Assembly (NCBI RefSeq): GCF_001949145.1
Contig: NW_019091355.1
Span: 2,462,646-2,502,623 of the forward strand
Reading direction: 5' to 3'
DNA: 39,978 nucleotides
Source of the DNA: Acanthaster planci
Lineage: Eukaryota > Echinodermata > Asteroidea > Valvatida > Acanthasteridae
Part shown: positions 12,001 to 21,150 of the stretch, piece by piece
Layout of the letters: every line of letters begins with the position of its first letter
Position numbering within the stretch: the stretch's first letter is position 1
Made by a program: the position numbers and the translations under genes
Notes under the pieces: generated by a model
Told to the model about the DNA's origin: nothing
The model's input: the letters and a program-made list of their open reading frames with translations, nothing else
Database searches by the model: none

Positions 12001-15000
12001 CCCCCATTGTTCATGTACCTTTTGTTGTCATTCTCACCGAGGAGTCTTTTCCGTGGCTCTGTGCTTTGAGTAATCACGATGTTCCTTTGGTTCATTAAGT
12101 TCTGTGAATTTTGTTAGTCCAGGTGAACATTCCTTGACATTATTGTGACCAGGGCTATATAAAATGTGCATGGAGGCCAATAGGGCGTGGACTTACGACT
12201 GAGGTGTAGTGGTGGATGGTTTCGTTCCTTATAGTTACTCTGCCTTGTATCACGTTTGTTACTTTGCACCACCGTCACCAACCCAGTTTTTTTCAGGAAG
12301 GATCCAGTGGTCTGTAAAGTCTCAATGTAAGTACGATCCAATTTTACTACTTTTACCTTGTCCAGAAATTTTTGGGTGTCACACCTTCACCATCAATTCA
12401 TATCCACATTCTTTGCTATGTCAGTAACTATTTTCCTTTTTTGTATTACATTATTGTGAACTGATTTGCTCTCCCCTAATGGATTATTCATACTGTTTGG
12501 TGAAAGAATGCCTATTAATAAATTTGAAGTAACTCTAAACCTTTGAAACTGGGTATAGATTTCCTAGTTTTCTTTTGTTGCTTGAGTTGCAATCGTGGGT
12601 TTGTCGTTAAAAAATTCTATTCTATGTTCCCTGTGACTGGCTAAACTCCTTCAGTCACTCCTCGTGACCAATTATGCAATCACCATACGATTCATAGGGC
12701 TTTAAGGAGCGACCAGTCTTTTATCGCTTGTCCCAAATTACGATTGTCTCGTACCGAACGCAGGCCCAGTTTTGTAAGCCTATGCGCGACGTGCTCGCCG
12801 TGACAAAGTGCCTGTTTTTGGCAAGAGTTAATTTTGCCAAGACATTGGCTCTGAAGGGAGAGAGAGTAGGTTTGCACAGTGCCCTTGCCCACACCGCTGC
12901 TTTTACCACGTAGAGCTCATACAATACTAATTTAGTCTTTCATTAATCAGTTGCCCAACATCAATCAATCATAATGAACATATGAAGCTATTGGCTTTCA
13001 CCATTAACCCATTGCATTACCAATTCTATTCGCTTAGTTCTATTATCATATTTGTATCTTCGCTAGCCCATTGAATACTCGTTCTAAGATCAACACTCTA
13101 TTCTCTATTATTTTTGTACACTCAGCATTTTGAATCGGAATAAATCTTGCGAATAATTTTTTTCATTGCCAAAGAGATTGATCCTAGTATTCATAATTAG
13201 GTGTACCCGGCTTCAACGGGTCACGCTACCCTCACTACCGTGGCAATAAATCAAATGCTGAATCAATTTATCCCAAATCTGATTCTTTTCAATTGGAATA
13301 TTTAAAGGGGATCTTGGTGGTATAGTCCTCAAACCTCACCTGAACGATACCGTAGAGAGGCACCACCTCATTCACCACCACTGCGACACTGGAGAACATG
13401 GGGCCCCATGTCATTACAACCGGTGGCCCATTCTGGATGAAGTCGTTCAGGAGTCCCAGGGCGTTGGCGGGACTTCCCTTAGTGTCGTCGAAATCAAATG
13501 AACAAAATTGCTGCCATCAGATACCATCAGTAACAATTAACTGACTTTACTAATGTTTAAAACTAGAAACGGGTTTATTGCGCTTTGTTTTAATACTAAT
13601 TATAGCCCTACTGTTTGCCATCTGCGAGGAACTGAGAACATCTATGAATGCACATGTTTAGTGTCTGAGAAAGCTGGGATTTTTGAAATTCAAAGTGTTG
13701 TTGAGGTATTAAAGACGATTATCTCCTTCAGGGACTGGCCCTTTTTTAATCTACTCCAGAGAACCTACAGAATCATAAACACCCTTAGTGGGATGAAACA
13801 CTCGGGTCTTGGCCATGAATTCTTATTTAAAACAGACACTTTCAATAAGAACGTTTTGACAATTGTTGCTGACGTTTATAACCATCTTGCTCCGCCCAAT
13901 GAATGTACTTGAAGTTGACCAATATATAAAACAATAATGCTGCAACGTTGATATTTTTCAGTTTTGCAGTTGACGTATAGTAACATGCGCCCGAGTTCGA
14001 TTCGCCAAAATCAGCGCTTTAACAAAACCTAGGCCTATATAAATATAATAAACTGAATGTACGTCCTGTGCTGTTTAAAGCTTAACCCCTTAAAATTTCA
14101 TTAAGATCCCAAAATTTCCCCCGAATGTTTTCCTTCTTGAGATATCATTAAACAAAGTAAACTGTGTTTATTCAGACGGTTTCTAAGTCGACGTTGGCCA
14201 ACGATCAGCCGGCCAAGCAAACACTTGCTCCCAGACGGAAATGGCGTGGTTTTCATTGTTTTGTTTTGCATCGACACTATCTACTACTTATCAAGAAACG
14301 AGGTTTGCTGAAGACAAAATGAGTGCTGGCCGCTTTTCAAAAAAAAAGCGTATAATAAATCTGCAAAACTAAACCTTCTAAAAATCAAATGCAAGTTCGA
14401 ATACGAGTTGGCGTCGTTGAGTCATAGTTCAATCTCCATTGCACAGTCGGGTTGTTACTTTGATCGTGATTCAATAGGGCAGAGTATTAACTCTGATACT
14501 GCCAATATTCAAAAATACACAAAGGCCCTCAACAAAATTAATGTCCGAGTATTGGTTATGGAGTTCCCGTGTGTCTATATCGGGGAAAACGACCAACACA
14601 GTGCTTTAATTTCCTTAACATAATATAATTAACATTTAAACAACTCCTTTTTAGACAGTGTTTTCATGTTTTAAGCAAACTCTTTTCTCGGAAAATCCGT
14701 TTATTTGAAAAAAATGCAAAATAACGAAAAATGAATAAGAAATGAAAAGACAGCAAACACTAATGATTTTGAAAAAGAACTATAGTTTCGGAATAAATTT
14801 ATGAAGTATCCTATGAAACTCGTTCTAATTCTAAGAAAATGTCGAACTCAAGTATTTCGTAAATTGTTTATATGCTCGTTAAAAAAATTTTATTTTACAT
14901 GTGTGTGGATTTTATAGATCATATAAAGTGATCAAAAAGCAAGATTCCCTGAGAAAAAATCCATTGTGCGACGCTTTGCATCACTGAAATCATAACCACT

Positions 15001-15555
15001 GTGCTAGATCGGAGATTTTTAGTGATTATAAATCAATTATCAAATCCTCGGCTAAGTCACCAAGCGGTGTGACGTTTTGCGATCGATTTCCGACACAAGC
15101 AAAAGCAAATGATGAAAAGAGTAAAATTCGGATATAGGCCTACGAAGATTTTTATTCCGTAGCAGCACTTTAAAAACCCTATTGTCAAAGAGCACTTTTG
15201 ACAATTTTGTTTACGCTGTTAGTCTACAGTGTGTTTTTCGGGTTCTTTTCTACTTGCTTTCCTGGATTATTATTAGTATTTCTCATACCTGAGTCCAGTT
15301 CCACCGCATCCGCAACTCGTAGCCGTCCAATATTCCCGTCAAGTTGTTGACATGGTCCACTGCCGACTGCACGGTCAAGGGGAGAGAAGAAAAGAAGGGC
15401 TGGAATCCAATCGGGAAGAATCCGCCAACATACACCGGTAGAGGTTCATCGCCGTCTCGGTAGGCGAATGCCATTCCTCCTAACTCGGGTAGTTCATCAA
15501 TACAGACTGCTATCGTCAGAAGCAAGCAGACCGTTGGCGGAACGCCAAACCGCAT
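1..15555 (-). CDS. GABA-B receptor-like class C GPCR, 3' partial, 14 exons
   Basis: This is a plasma-membrane receptor of the GABA-B branch of class C GPCRs. Exons on the minus strand are 15555-15289, 13510-13340, 10134-9967, 8966-8859, 8694-8629, 8104-7913, 7669-7433, about 6604-6496, 5451-5301, 4353-4221, 2765-2652, 1827-1705, 401-221 and probably 46-1. Exons 1-8 encode a signal peptide and a Venus-flytrap ligand domain (family-typical strings YVGGFFPIG, RHDARVIITAFYPD, KYVWILPGWY). Exons 9-13 encode TM1 to TM5, with family-typical YGFKGILLVFGVFLSWE and LND after TM5. TM6, TM7 and the C-tail lie beyond base 1. Exons 1-6 all join in phase 0 and later phases close, so the gene looks intact, except that the exon 8 acceptor is unclear. 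The ligand (GABA or another small molecule) cannot be told from sequence alone; GABA-B-like orphans are numerous in marine deuterostomes. Class assignment is firm, subtype is not. Confidence 0.9.
221..401 (-). CDS. Receptor exon 13: extracellular loop 2 and TM5
   Basis: It encodes a conserved loop cysteine (RQCGSN) and TM5 (FICAIYGFKGILLVFGVFLS), followed by WENRNITVAGLND. The acceptor is TTTAAG before TTGTCAGAC and the donor is GTGAGTAT after AACGATA; 181 nt, ending in phase 1. The match to the TM5 signature of GABA-B receptors is the clearest in the gene. Confidence 0.9.
402..1704. other. Receptor intron between TM4 and TM5 exons
   Basis: About 1.3 kb of AT-rich intron. It holds the foldback element at 457-752. 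Otherwise I see no coding signal; short open frames lack family resemblance. Confidence 0.7.
457..752. repeat. Foldback (MITE-like) element, about 296 bp
   Basis: Two long imperfect inverted arms (about 115-130 bp each) face each other. Matching landmarks are GAGACAATAG at the outer ends, GGTATCAAACAT in the middle and TTACCAAAAATAA next to the loop. No open frame lies inside, as expected of a non-autonomous element. Related sequence occurs at about 10665-10715 and 10907-10960. Confidence 0.8.
1705..1827 (-). CDS. Receptor exon 12: TM4
   Basis: It encodes DLPDKK followed by the hydrophobic TM4 segment LIFVVLGLVLVDCIIIILWV and then GQSTVNTFHLEAQ. The acceptor is CCTTCTTCAG and the donor GTAAGTTT; 123 nt in phase 0. 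D-K-x-L then V-D then W matches the GABA-B TM4 pattern. Confidence 0.9.
1828..2651. other. Receptor intron between TM3 and TM4 exons
   Basis: An open stretch at 2246-2485 reads through on both strands but resembles no family I know and is not needed to join TM3 to TM4. A short palindrome, AATATTCAT-TAT-ATGAATATT, lies at 2090-2110. Nothing else seen. Confidence 0.6.
2652..2765 (-). CDS. Receptor exon 11: TM3 and intracellular loop 2
   Basis: It encodes VKVGLICVGISLSFGSLLVK (TM3) followed by TYRIFAIFQKAVARFKKI. FSFG-like and K-TYRI-F residues are typical of class C TM3/ICL2. The acceptor is TATTTTCCAG, the donor GTAAGTGA; 114 nt, phase 0. Confidence 0.9.
2766..4220. other. Receptor intron between TM2 and TM3 exons
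   Basis: About 1.45 kb. An open frame at 3454-3723 (and its complement) shows no family resemblance. No repeat or RNA gene recognised. Confidence 0.6.
4221..4353 (-). CDS. Receptor exon 10: TM2
   Basis: It encodes AIKISSPLINNLIVLGCLLL and then YSSVFVSGLDTSGITDGSFILLCH, matching the S-P-x-L-N-N-L-x-x-x-G-C signature of GABA-B TM2. The cysteine near the end fits the conserved TM3-top disulphide. The acceptor is CATTCAACAG, the donor GTAAGCAC; it completes the phase-2 codon of exon 9. Confidence 0.92.
4354..5300. other. Receptor intron between TM1 and TM2 exons
   Basis: About 0.95 kb, AT-rich, with no recognisable repeat, RNA gene or coding signal. Confidence 0.6.
5301..5451 (-). CDS. Receptor exon 9: linker and TM1
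   Basis: It encodes the linker GSGVPIDGRTEIPRLVQISL and TM1 (IGIFTVAGFGVLLALLFLAL) ending NIALRNQR. As in other GABA-B receptors there is no cysteine-rich domain between ligand domain and TM1, which separates this protein from mGluR and calcium-sensing receptors. The acceptor is AATGACAG; donor GTATTATC; ends in phase 2. Confidence 0.88.
5452..6495. other. Receptor intron between exons 8 and 9
   Basis: About 1 kb, with an AT-rich ATT-repeat patch at about 5740-5790. No coding signal or known repeat recognised. Confidence 0.6.
6496..6604 (-). CDS. Receptor exon 8: last strand of the ligand domain
   Basis: It encodes IITFGTADGQPVRITNYLAD followed by GDYKNIPNATIRWKG, which fits the final GLTG-x-V-x-F...G-x-R-x...Y-x-x-G-x-Y-K-x-I block of Venus-flytrap domains. 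The donor (GTTAGG after GGAAAG) ends in phase 1 and joins exon 9 in frame. The 5' edge is approximate, because no AG acceptor lies just upstream in a usable phase. Confidence 0.72.
6605..7432. other. Receptor intron between exons 7 and 8
   Basis: About 0.8 kb. It contains five copies of GGGAGACAT or its complement between 6905 and 7160, including the perfect inverted repeat at 7081-7104. No coding signal seen. Confidence 0.6.
7081..7104. repeat. Perfect 11-bp inverted repeat, 2-bp spacer
   Basis: AGGGAGACATT, spacer GA, then AATGTCTCCCT. Related single copies lie at about 6905, 7114 and 7147. Function unknown; probably a decayed element end. Confidence 0.7.
7433..7669 (-). CDS. Receptor exon 7: ligand-domain lobe 2 and hinge
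   Basis: It encodes KPFPEQLEYLERLHNMEDN and SRDIYAYDCLFTMAMALNAS, then an acidic/aromatic stretch to FVGLT. The AYDx(6)ALALN-like block is the family signature near the hinge. The acceptor CATCCAG fits phase 0. The donor is GTAGGT at 7432 (phase 0), with a second possible donor four bases downstream (phase 1). Confidence 0.85.
7913..8104 (-). CDS. Receptor exon 6: ligand-domain lobe 2
   Basis: It encodes VYKAKLFGAKYVWILPGWYP, DGWW, a cysteine-bearing loop (DVSCSNDEIAAALDLHVAFD) and SLIDFNGV. K-YVW-x-x-x-GWY-x-x-W is diagnostic of GABA-B-type domains, and its tyrosine aligns with the agonist-contacting Tyr of GABBR1. The acceptor is TTGACCAG, donor GTAAGTAT; 192 nt, phase 0. Confidence 0.93.
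8629..8694 (-). CDS. Receptor exon 5: ligand-domain core
   Basis: A 66-nt exon encoding RHDARVIITAFYPDPAAKLF then CK. It matches the R-x-DARII-x-x-FY motif of GABA-B ligand domains. The acceptor is TGCCAG, donor GTAAAGTG; phase 0 at both ends. Confidence 0.93.
8859..8966 (-). CDS. Receptor exon 4: ligand-domain lobe 2
   Basis: It encodes NMAKLAHQLRENNITVLTTE followed by AVTDPDNSDEQIQSLK, the helix-strand unit before the DAR motif. The acceptor is TTCAACAG, donor GTAAAAAC; 108 nt, phase 0. Confidence 0.9.
8967..9966. other. Receptor intron between exons 3 and 4
   Basis: About 1 kb. It carries the tRNA-derived SINE at about 9226-9495. The open frame at 9506-10093 partly overlaps exon 3 antisense and is not a gene. 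Confidence 0.65.
9226..9495 (+). repeat. tRNA-derived SINE
   Basis: The head has an A box (TGGTGTAGTGA) and, about 45 bases on, a B box (GGTTCAGTTCC, one mismatch from consensus), followed by the GGGTTTTCCTCCCACCTCTAA-type body (shown only in part: GGTTTTCCTCCCACCTCTAA) common in invertebrate SINEs. The 3' end, near an A-rich AAAATAAAATTATAAT stretch, is approximate. Confidence 0.65.
9967..10134 (-). CDS. Receptor exon 3: ligand-domain lobe crossover
   Basis: It encodes VVIASSTTLKDRARYPLTVQ, then VSVDEDLLNPTRVAFVKRMG and WRRVALIFEDNEYFRQ. The A-SS-x-x-L...R-YP and N-PTRV-x-F-x-x-x-GW motifs are typical of GABA-B receptors, and the serine pair aligns with an agonist-contact serine in GABBR1. 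The acceptor is TGTCTAG, donor GTAAATGA; phase 0. Confidence 0.93.
10665..10960. repeat. Mosaic copy of the 457-752 foldback family with inner repeat
   Basis: Bases 10667-10719 (TTTATTTTTGGTAAACA through CCATGGAAGGAT) and 10907-10960 (TTTGATACCTACTTTATG through GACTTAGCTGGCGCAATCG) match adjoining parts of the right arm of the element at 457-752. Between them lies the unrelated unit 10723-10886, as if inserted or carried as cargo. Confidence 0.7.
10723..10886 (+). repeat. Dispersed repeat unit B, copy 1
   Basis: Starts at ATATGAAGCAAGATA, contains GTGTGTATAGGGATTGGACA and GGGGGTACCCC, and ends CTTGCTGGATATA. Two further copies stand in tandem at 37511-37696 and 37718-37906. Confidence 0.75.
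13340..13510 (-). CDS. Receptor exon 2: ligand-domain lobe 1
   Basis: It encodes QFCSFDFDDTKGSPANALGL, LNDFIQNGPPVVMTWGPMFS and SVAVVVNEVVPLYGIVQ. The SSV-x-x-V-x-E motif matches the lobe 1 serine loop of GABBR1 (G-C-SS-V). The acceptor is ATGGCAG, donor GTGAGGTT; 171 nt, phase 0. Confidence 0.9.
13511..15288. other. Receptor intron between exons 1 and 2 (1.8 kb)
   Basis: A 119-residue plus-strand open frame (13553-13912) lies here but resembles no family known to me and lacks supporting signals. The rest is AT-rich and unremarkable. Confidence 0.6.
15289..15555 (-). CDS. Receptor exon 1: start, signal peptide, start of ligand domain
   Basis: The ATG at 15555 opens a hydrophobic signal peptide (residues 1 to about 20, core TVCLLLTIAVC). 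The mature start has VYVGGFFPIG and then QSAVDHVNNLTGILDGYELR, the first strand and helix of a Venus-flytrap domain with a likely N-glycosylation site (NLT). The donor GTATGAGA after ACTCAG leaves phase 0. I chose this ATG because it directly precedes the signal peptide. Confidence 0.88.
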
Positions 15556-18235
15556 GGTGAACAGTACTGCTCTATACAGTTAGAAACTAACGGTCATTAC
15601 CTGGGGACTGGTGAAAATTTAAAAGAAGATGGTTTTCACATTGCCCTTTTTTTGGGGGGGGGGGGGTTGGTGACAACTTGTAGAGAAATGAAGTCTACCC
15701 CTTGACAACTTCTCTCTTTGACGCCATATTTCAAGTCTGTGCACCTTTGTGCAGTTAAGCATACACTCTCAGAGCCTTCAAAGTTTCAGGCTGGCAGGCG
15801 TTGAGGAAACGCGTTTTGTTTTGTTCGTCATTTCGCCTCGAGCAAGCTGTTTCCAACAGTTCAGCCACAGCTCGTCGTGTTAATTGCCACCCTCGCTGTC
15901 CGAAACTGAAGACCGTTGCGGCGAAGTTGTGACGAGCAGCAAAATGATGAATATTGATCCGAAGCACTTATAGCCTTAATTCAAGTCTGTTGCTATTGGC
16001 GGGTTCAGTTTATTATATATACATATATCTTATATCTTAATTGTAAATGGCTACATCGCGATAGTCACGTGCAGCCCTATGCGATGGCGTTCTCAAAGTC
16101 ACACGTGTTATCACAAAGCTGTGCGTTATGTGGTCCATCAAGACTTTAATATTTTAGAATCCCAGTTTAAGGTTGAATGTTTGACAAAAGATGCACACTT
16201 CTCTCTAAACAATACTCAAGACGTGCGGTTAAGTCATCTGAAAAAAACTGTTATTTCTATTGTACACATGTTGGGAGTACTACTCTACCAACAAGCGTTC
16301 GAATTTATCAACGCCCTTCAACCGTACGTTGAATCAAAGTTGATCATTTCTAATCGATCAATCTTACGGAGTGAAACTGTCTATGACGCGCTGTTATGAA
16401 GTGGAAACTAACATTTTATGTCGGAAACCCGATGGACATGACGTTTACATGACAAAGCTGTTGGTCTATACAATTTATCCCATGTCTCACTGCTGAACGA
16501 AGGGGGGTACAAAGTGGTGCACACTCGAAGCGTAAAACATCCTCTCCACTATTGACGAAGAGACCGTACTTGGTAGAGAACTCGATGCAATTTTTAATAC
16601 CCCTACTGTGAATACCACTTAACCGTATGGTATTTTTTTATGCACCAGGTTGCTTTACAAAGAATCATAATGATGTGGGACAGAAGGTCACCAAACGTGC
16701 TCTTGAAAGGGCAAAATTCATCATAAAATGCCACATAATTATAATGGCACGGGAAAGATTACCTTGTCATAGGACATCACGTGTGCGAACGCCATTTGGA
16801 CAAGAACTTTCCTTTTCCATTCTCCGGGCAATAAAAAGTGGTATTTCAATCTACATGGTTCTGAATATTTTCTTTTACCTTTGGCAAAGGGGTCTGTAGT
16901 ATACGGAGGCATATTAATTGGGTGTATATTTATGTTGTACAGGCTTTATTTGCGTTGGCAGATATCAAGCGTTAGGCTAAAAGTATATTGAGGCATCAGT
17001 TAAAATGTATATTTTCTGTTCCATTAATGCGCAAAATTAACGTTAACGATTAAATTTCCCTTAAGTTTTAGCGCGAGAAGAAGAGAGGATAGTACGTCTG
17101 CCATAACGGGTAACTTGAAAAGGTAACAGTTGAGATACCTCTCTTGGAGGTTTTGGTTTCATTTCAACCGCAAATCCATCATTTTTTATACATTCAGTCC
17201 GGCCAAACTGGCGCTGAGCATGTATGAGATCGCTTCACAAAGGGGAACGGTACGGAGCTGCTATATTTCTTGTTTTTAAGTTGTCACCAATCTGCTACAC
17301 CCCACATTCTGCCTCCCCAGAAGAATACTCCATCCTCCCGAGTATTCAAAATTCAATTACATAAACCCGTGCCTTTCAAATTGCCTTGAAGCATGGAATA
17401 CTTCGGTCTCTGTGGGCTTAATTATTTTTCCAGTTGTATCCCCATAGGAATTTTACTCAAAATTCAGCGTCAATTACTGACTACATTGTCTACCCATGGC
17501 AAATTGAGGCATCGAATTCTTTCGCCTAGTTACACACCGGAATTGATTTGTCAAATTCGTTACTTCCCAAAAAAGCTAGGACCTTGTGGGACTGACCGTC
17601 AGAGTTTCACTTATTTTAAAAAAGGAGCTTTGTAGAAAAATTACCTGTCAAGGGACTGAACCCATTGCAAGGATTTCTTGATTTGCGGAGTGAGCCAGTT
17701 CAGTTTTTCAAAAAAAGGGGTCTTTGGGGAACAACAAATTATGGAATAAAAAAGGACTGTTTATTCTATATCTATGAGGGCCGCGCTAATACGGAAGACC
17801 TCGCACGCCGTGTATGTGTCTGAATGACCTCGGACACGCTTCATTTTACGCACGCGCTGTTGGAAACCCCAATTAGGTCATTCTGGCCTTGCCAGACGTC
17901 GCTGATAACCCGATAAAAATGGAAAACTTTGAGAAAGAGGGCAGCGAAGGTCCGATAAAGCACTCAAAGAAACAAACAAGGTCTGGTTGCAAATAAAAAC
18001 ACTTAAAATGTCGCAGTAGATGTCAACCAATTCGAGAAGCTCTACCTAAAATAAGCCTTCTCAGAATTTCCTTGCCTCGTACTGTATTTTTTTAGGCCGA
18101 GTGATGAGGGCAATATTATGCTACTTTATTAAAAAGATCTGCACAGAGAGGCACATGGTGCCTTAAAGGGTAATGTTTATATAGGTTGACTTGATCCCAG
18201 AAGTTTTTGCGATTCACGCCCCTATCCGCCCTGAG
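15556..18235. other. Intergenic, upstream of the receptor gene
   Basis: It presumably holds the receptor promoter, but no TATA or initiator can be assigned with confidence. It contains a T7G12-like homopolymer junction at about 15649-15667 and an alternating AT stretch near 16013-16040. Open frames at 15755-15967 (minus), 16079-16399 and 16627-16899 (plus) match no family known to me. Bases 17778-17895 weakly resemble 22558-22690. Confidence 0.55.
17778..17895 (+). repeat. Possible diverged dispersed repeat, copy 1
   Basis: Shares an ordered set of words with 22558-22690: GGCCGCGCTAATA / GGCCACGCTAATA, CTTCATTTT / CTTCATTTG and CTGTTGGAA, with similar spacing. By eye the similarity is moderate, so this is tentative. 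Confidence 0.4.
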
Positions 18236-18478
18236 CTGGGGCCAATTTCACAGAGCTGCATAAGCACTGAATTTGCTTAAGCGCAAGAAACCTTGTTTAA
18301 AAAAGGTTACCAGCTCAAAATCTATGTGATTGTCATGCTAACCAAAAGACTGGTGAATACCATTCCAAAACAATATGTACATCACATGGAGTTTTGGCTG
18401 GTAACCTGATTTGTCAAGCAAGGTTTTTTCATGCTTAAGCAAATTTTGTGCTTGGCAGCTCTATGACATTGGCCCCAG
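18236..18478. repeat. Foldback (MITE-like) element, 243 bp
   Basis: CTGGGGCCAAT at the left end is matched by ATTGGCCCCAG at the right. The arms of about 100 bp continue with AGAGCTGC, TTTGCTTAAGC, ACCTTG and GGTTACCAGC in inverted order. No open frame lies inside. The GGGGCCAATTTCA...GAGCTGC...CTTAAGC style resembles elements I associate with echinoderm genomes, which is recollection, not a search. Confidence 0.85.
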
Positions 18479-21150
18479 AAGCACACTTCGTCGGCTGACT
18501 GGGACTGCTCCTTTTATGGTTGCGATGCAACTGTAATGCGCATTTCATATTCACTTGTGGACCTGCGAAGTGTAGTTCCTACGAAAGGAGCCTGCGTCGT
18601 TAGGGAAATAGCGCCCGCTCTTGGTTCAGCTTGGGGCTCACTTGGGTTAACTAGGCTTCACCTGCAGTACACTGAACTGGCACCAAAATATGCCATTTAT
18701 AGAAGGATATTGGCACTTCGGGCCAGAAGGCAAAAAAAAACCAATGTTCTAGTCTCTAAAGTCATTCCGCTTCGACTGTTGCATGTTGCACGTTAAAACA
18801 AATCTCTTAACAAAACATAAAAAAGATTTCCAACGTCCACCGTGATTACTATCGATAATCGATATGTAATGGGTCCTTATTTGACCGTACTTTTGATTCG
18901 CTTCCGTTGTCAAAACGTATATCAAAATTACTACGTGGCAACTCCGGCAGTAATGCCTTAAAAAATCTTTGCTTTGCTCCACAAGGTCACGCATTGTCAA
19001 TATTGGACAACAGCGACGCTCCCGTCAATGTTGATCCACAATGTTGAGTGTTGAGTGGCATCGTGAGCTCAGCTGGCGTCTCTCGCTGGAGCGCTGGATG
19101 GCTGACGAATCTCAACCATTCACCCGCTGGAAATGCCCTCGCAGGGGGTATACGGTAGCAGGACATCTTAACAAGGATAAAAGCTAATGGAAAATATTGT
19201 GCGTGTTGCCATCAGAAACGTAGGTCGACTAAAGTGACCTGGAGTAACTTAAAGCTTAAAACGAAGCTGGCCCGACGTTTGATCCTAAAGCACAGTCTTA
19301 TTCAAAGGCAGGGCAAAACCTATCGATCTGTTCCGATGTCCTCATTTGGATGAGAAACATCCAAGCAACTTTCGAGGAATGATGCAGTTTTATGGCAATT
19401 CAATTGAACTGACAGACATCTGCACTTCGAGCGCCTTTATGCCCCGATTTTCATGTGGTTAATGCACTTTCCTTATGGTTCTCACACTGGGAAATGTTTT
19501 TACTAAGCCGTTATAAATAAAAGCTTCCACGCGCGTTTAAACCGTACATTATAGCGTGGCATTGACTTCACTTCTAACCATTGGAAACAGCGCGACGTTC
19601 TAAACTCAGTGACGCAATACAAAGCGGGGCTTATGGAAAATGTTAGTGTTTCAAGAAACCTCGGTTGTTGGTATATTTAATACATTGTACATAAATTTCA
19701 AACAAGATAAAGCTAATAAACTGGATCAAAAAGTGGAATGTTGCAACACTCTTCGTATGCCAAGTACGTACAGGTACATGTAGATACCTGCTTGCAACAC
19801 GACCTGAAAAACGCAGACCATGAAAACGCAAAATAAACCACATATACGTGCCATGAATACAACGTAATCATATCAGATGGAGGAGGGCCTTATATATTAA
19901 TCAGAAAATTACATGTCCGATCTGTGATTATTGCACCTTACGGTATACCTATAGTTACTTCATACGTTTCTTGGAATTCTAACCAACTTCTAGTTCTCTA
20001 CTGGAATGGAAATTTCCACATAACTTTGACGATATACTGTATAAACGCTCGTACAGATATAAATAATGAATACCATGACTACCAAATACAAATGTCAAAA
20101 TGTACAAACAGTAAAAATTTACAAATATCCTGCCATTTCGAAAATGTACGAGTGAAATTAATAAACCAATGTAACTATCAATATAGGTCTATTATAAGAA
20201 AATTCATGAATCAAGAAAACTGACGGAAAGTTTCCACCTGCAACTTCGTGTAGTTGCATCAGACAAGTAAACTCACGTCGACATTTCAGGCACACACGCC
20301 TAATAGGTCATTTTAGAAACAAAAGAAAGTTTGACAATTTTAGTCTATTTAGTTAAATTTGAAATGACGTCAGCTCTACTAGGCATTTGAACTTGTCAAA
20401 CGAGATTGGAGACAGAGCTTACGCTCGAGGGTATTGCCAAGATTTTTTTCAGAGGAGCAAAGCAGCGAACTAGCAAACCGTTAGGCTCCGTAGGGAAGAG
20501 GGTACATTCCAAGTTGTTTCCGGGTACATTGCGGATTTTCATCCGGTCATGATCCCCTTCCCTTCCGCTCCTTTCATTTTTACCCGTTTTTCTTTATATA
20601 TTTTTTAGTTTTTTTATTTGGGGGGAGGGGGGAAGCACCCTTACCCTCAACACAATGGACACCCATGCCTATATCACCATGTGTACGTTCGCTTTGTATA
20701 CACATGTATCTGCATCTAAATCACAATCGGAAGGACCATTCAAAATGGAGTGAATGTGGGATAGGCCTATGCGGCTGGGAAAACTCGGAGGTAATATCGC
20801 CAGTTGTGCGGTTATTCTAAAACACCTATGTGTGTATACGCGAGCATATGAATGTGAAATGGACACTGCTTAGTGGGCTGATAACCACAAGAAGCTGTGA
20901 TTTAACCACTGTACTTCAACTTAATTCGGGTCCACAATTGGGAATTGGTTTCGGCGACGAAGCCTGAGACGGAGACGAAGTTGAGTATTGGAAAACGGCT
21001 GTGGCTCAATATATACCCGCTGCGTGTTAAAATTCAAAGGACCTGACCTATAAGTAAGACTAATGCGCAATGGGACTTATGGTAAATTCATTAAGCGACC
21101 CAGGGAACATCGCCTCAGGAAGCTTTGGTCACAGTCAGAAAAACAACAGT
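18479..21150. other. Intergenic, downstream of the sulfotransferase gene
   Basis: No gene recognised. It should include the sulfotransferase 3' UTR next to 21150. A T/G homopolymer patch lies at about 20590-20633. The open frames (for example 19924-20223) are AT-rich, low-complexity and family-less. Confidence 0.6.

Larger units (their letters stand above)
10135..13339. other. Receptor intron between exons 2 and 3 (3.2 kb)
   Basis: The longest receptor intron. It contains the mosaic repeat at 10665-10960. The rest shows only short open frames without family resemblance and no RNA gene that I can recognise. Confidence 0.65.

Noticed and set aside
13553-13912. 119-residue plus-strand open frame in the first receptor intron
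   Set aside because: No family resemblance, no splice or promoter context, and it lies antisense within an intron of a well-supported gene.
15755-15967. 70-residue minus-strand open frame just upstream of the receptor start
   Set aside because: It ends in a stop before the signal peptide and shows no domain; receptor exon 1 already has its own start.
16079-16899. Two plus-strand open frames of 106 and 90 residues
   Set aside because: AT-rich composition, no family resemblance and no neighbouring exons that would extend them.
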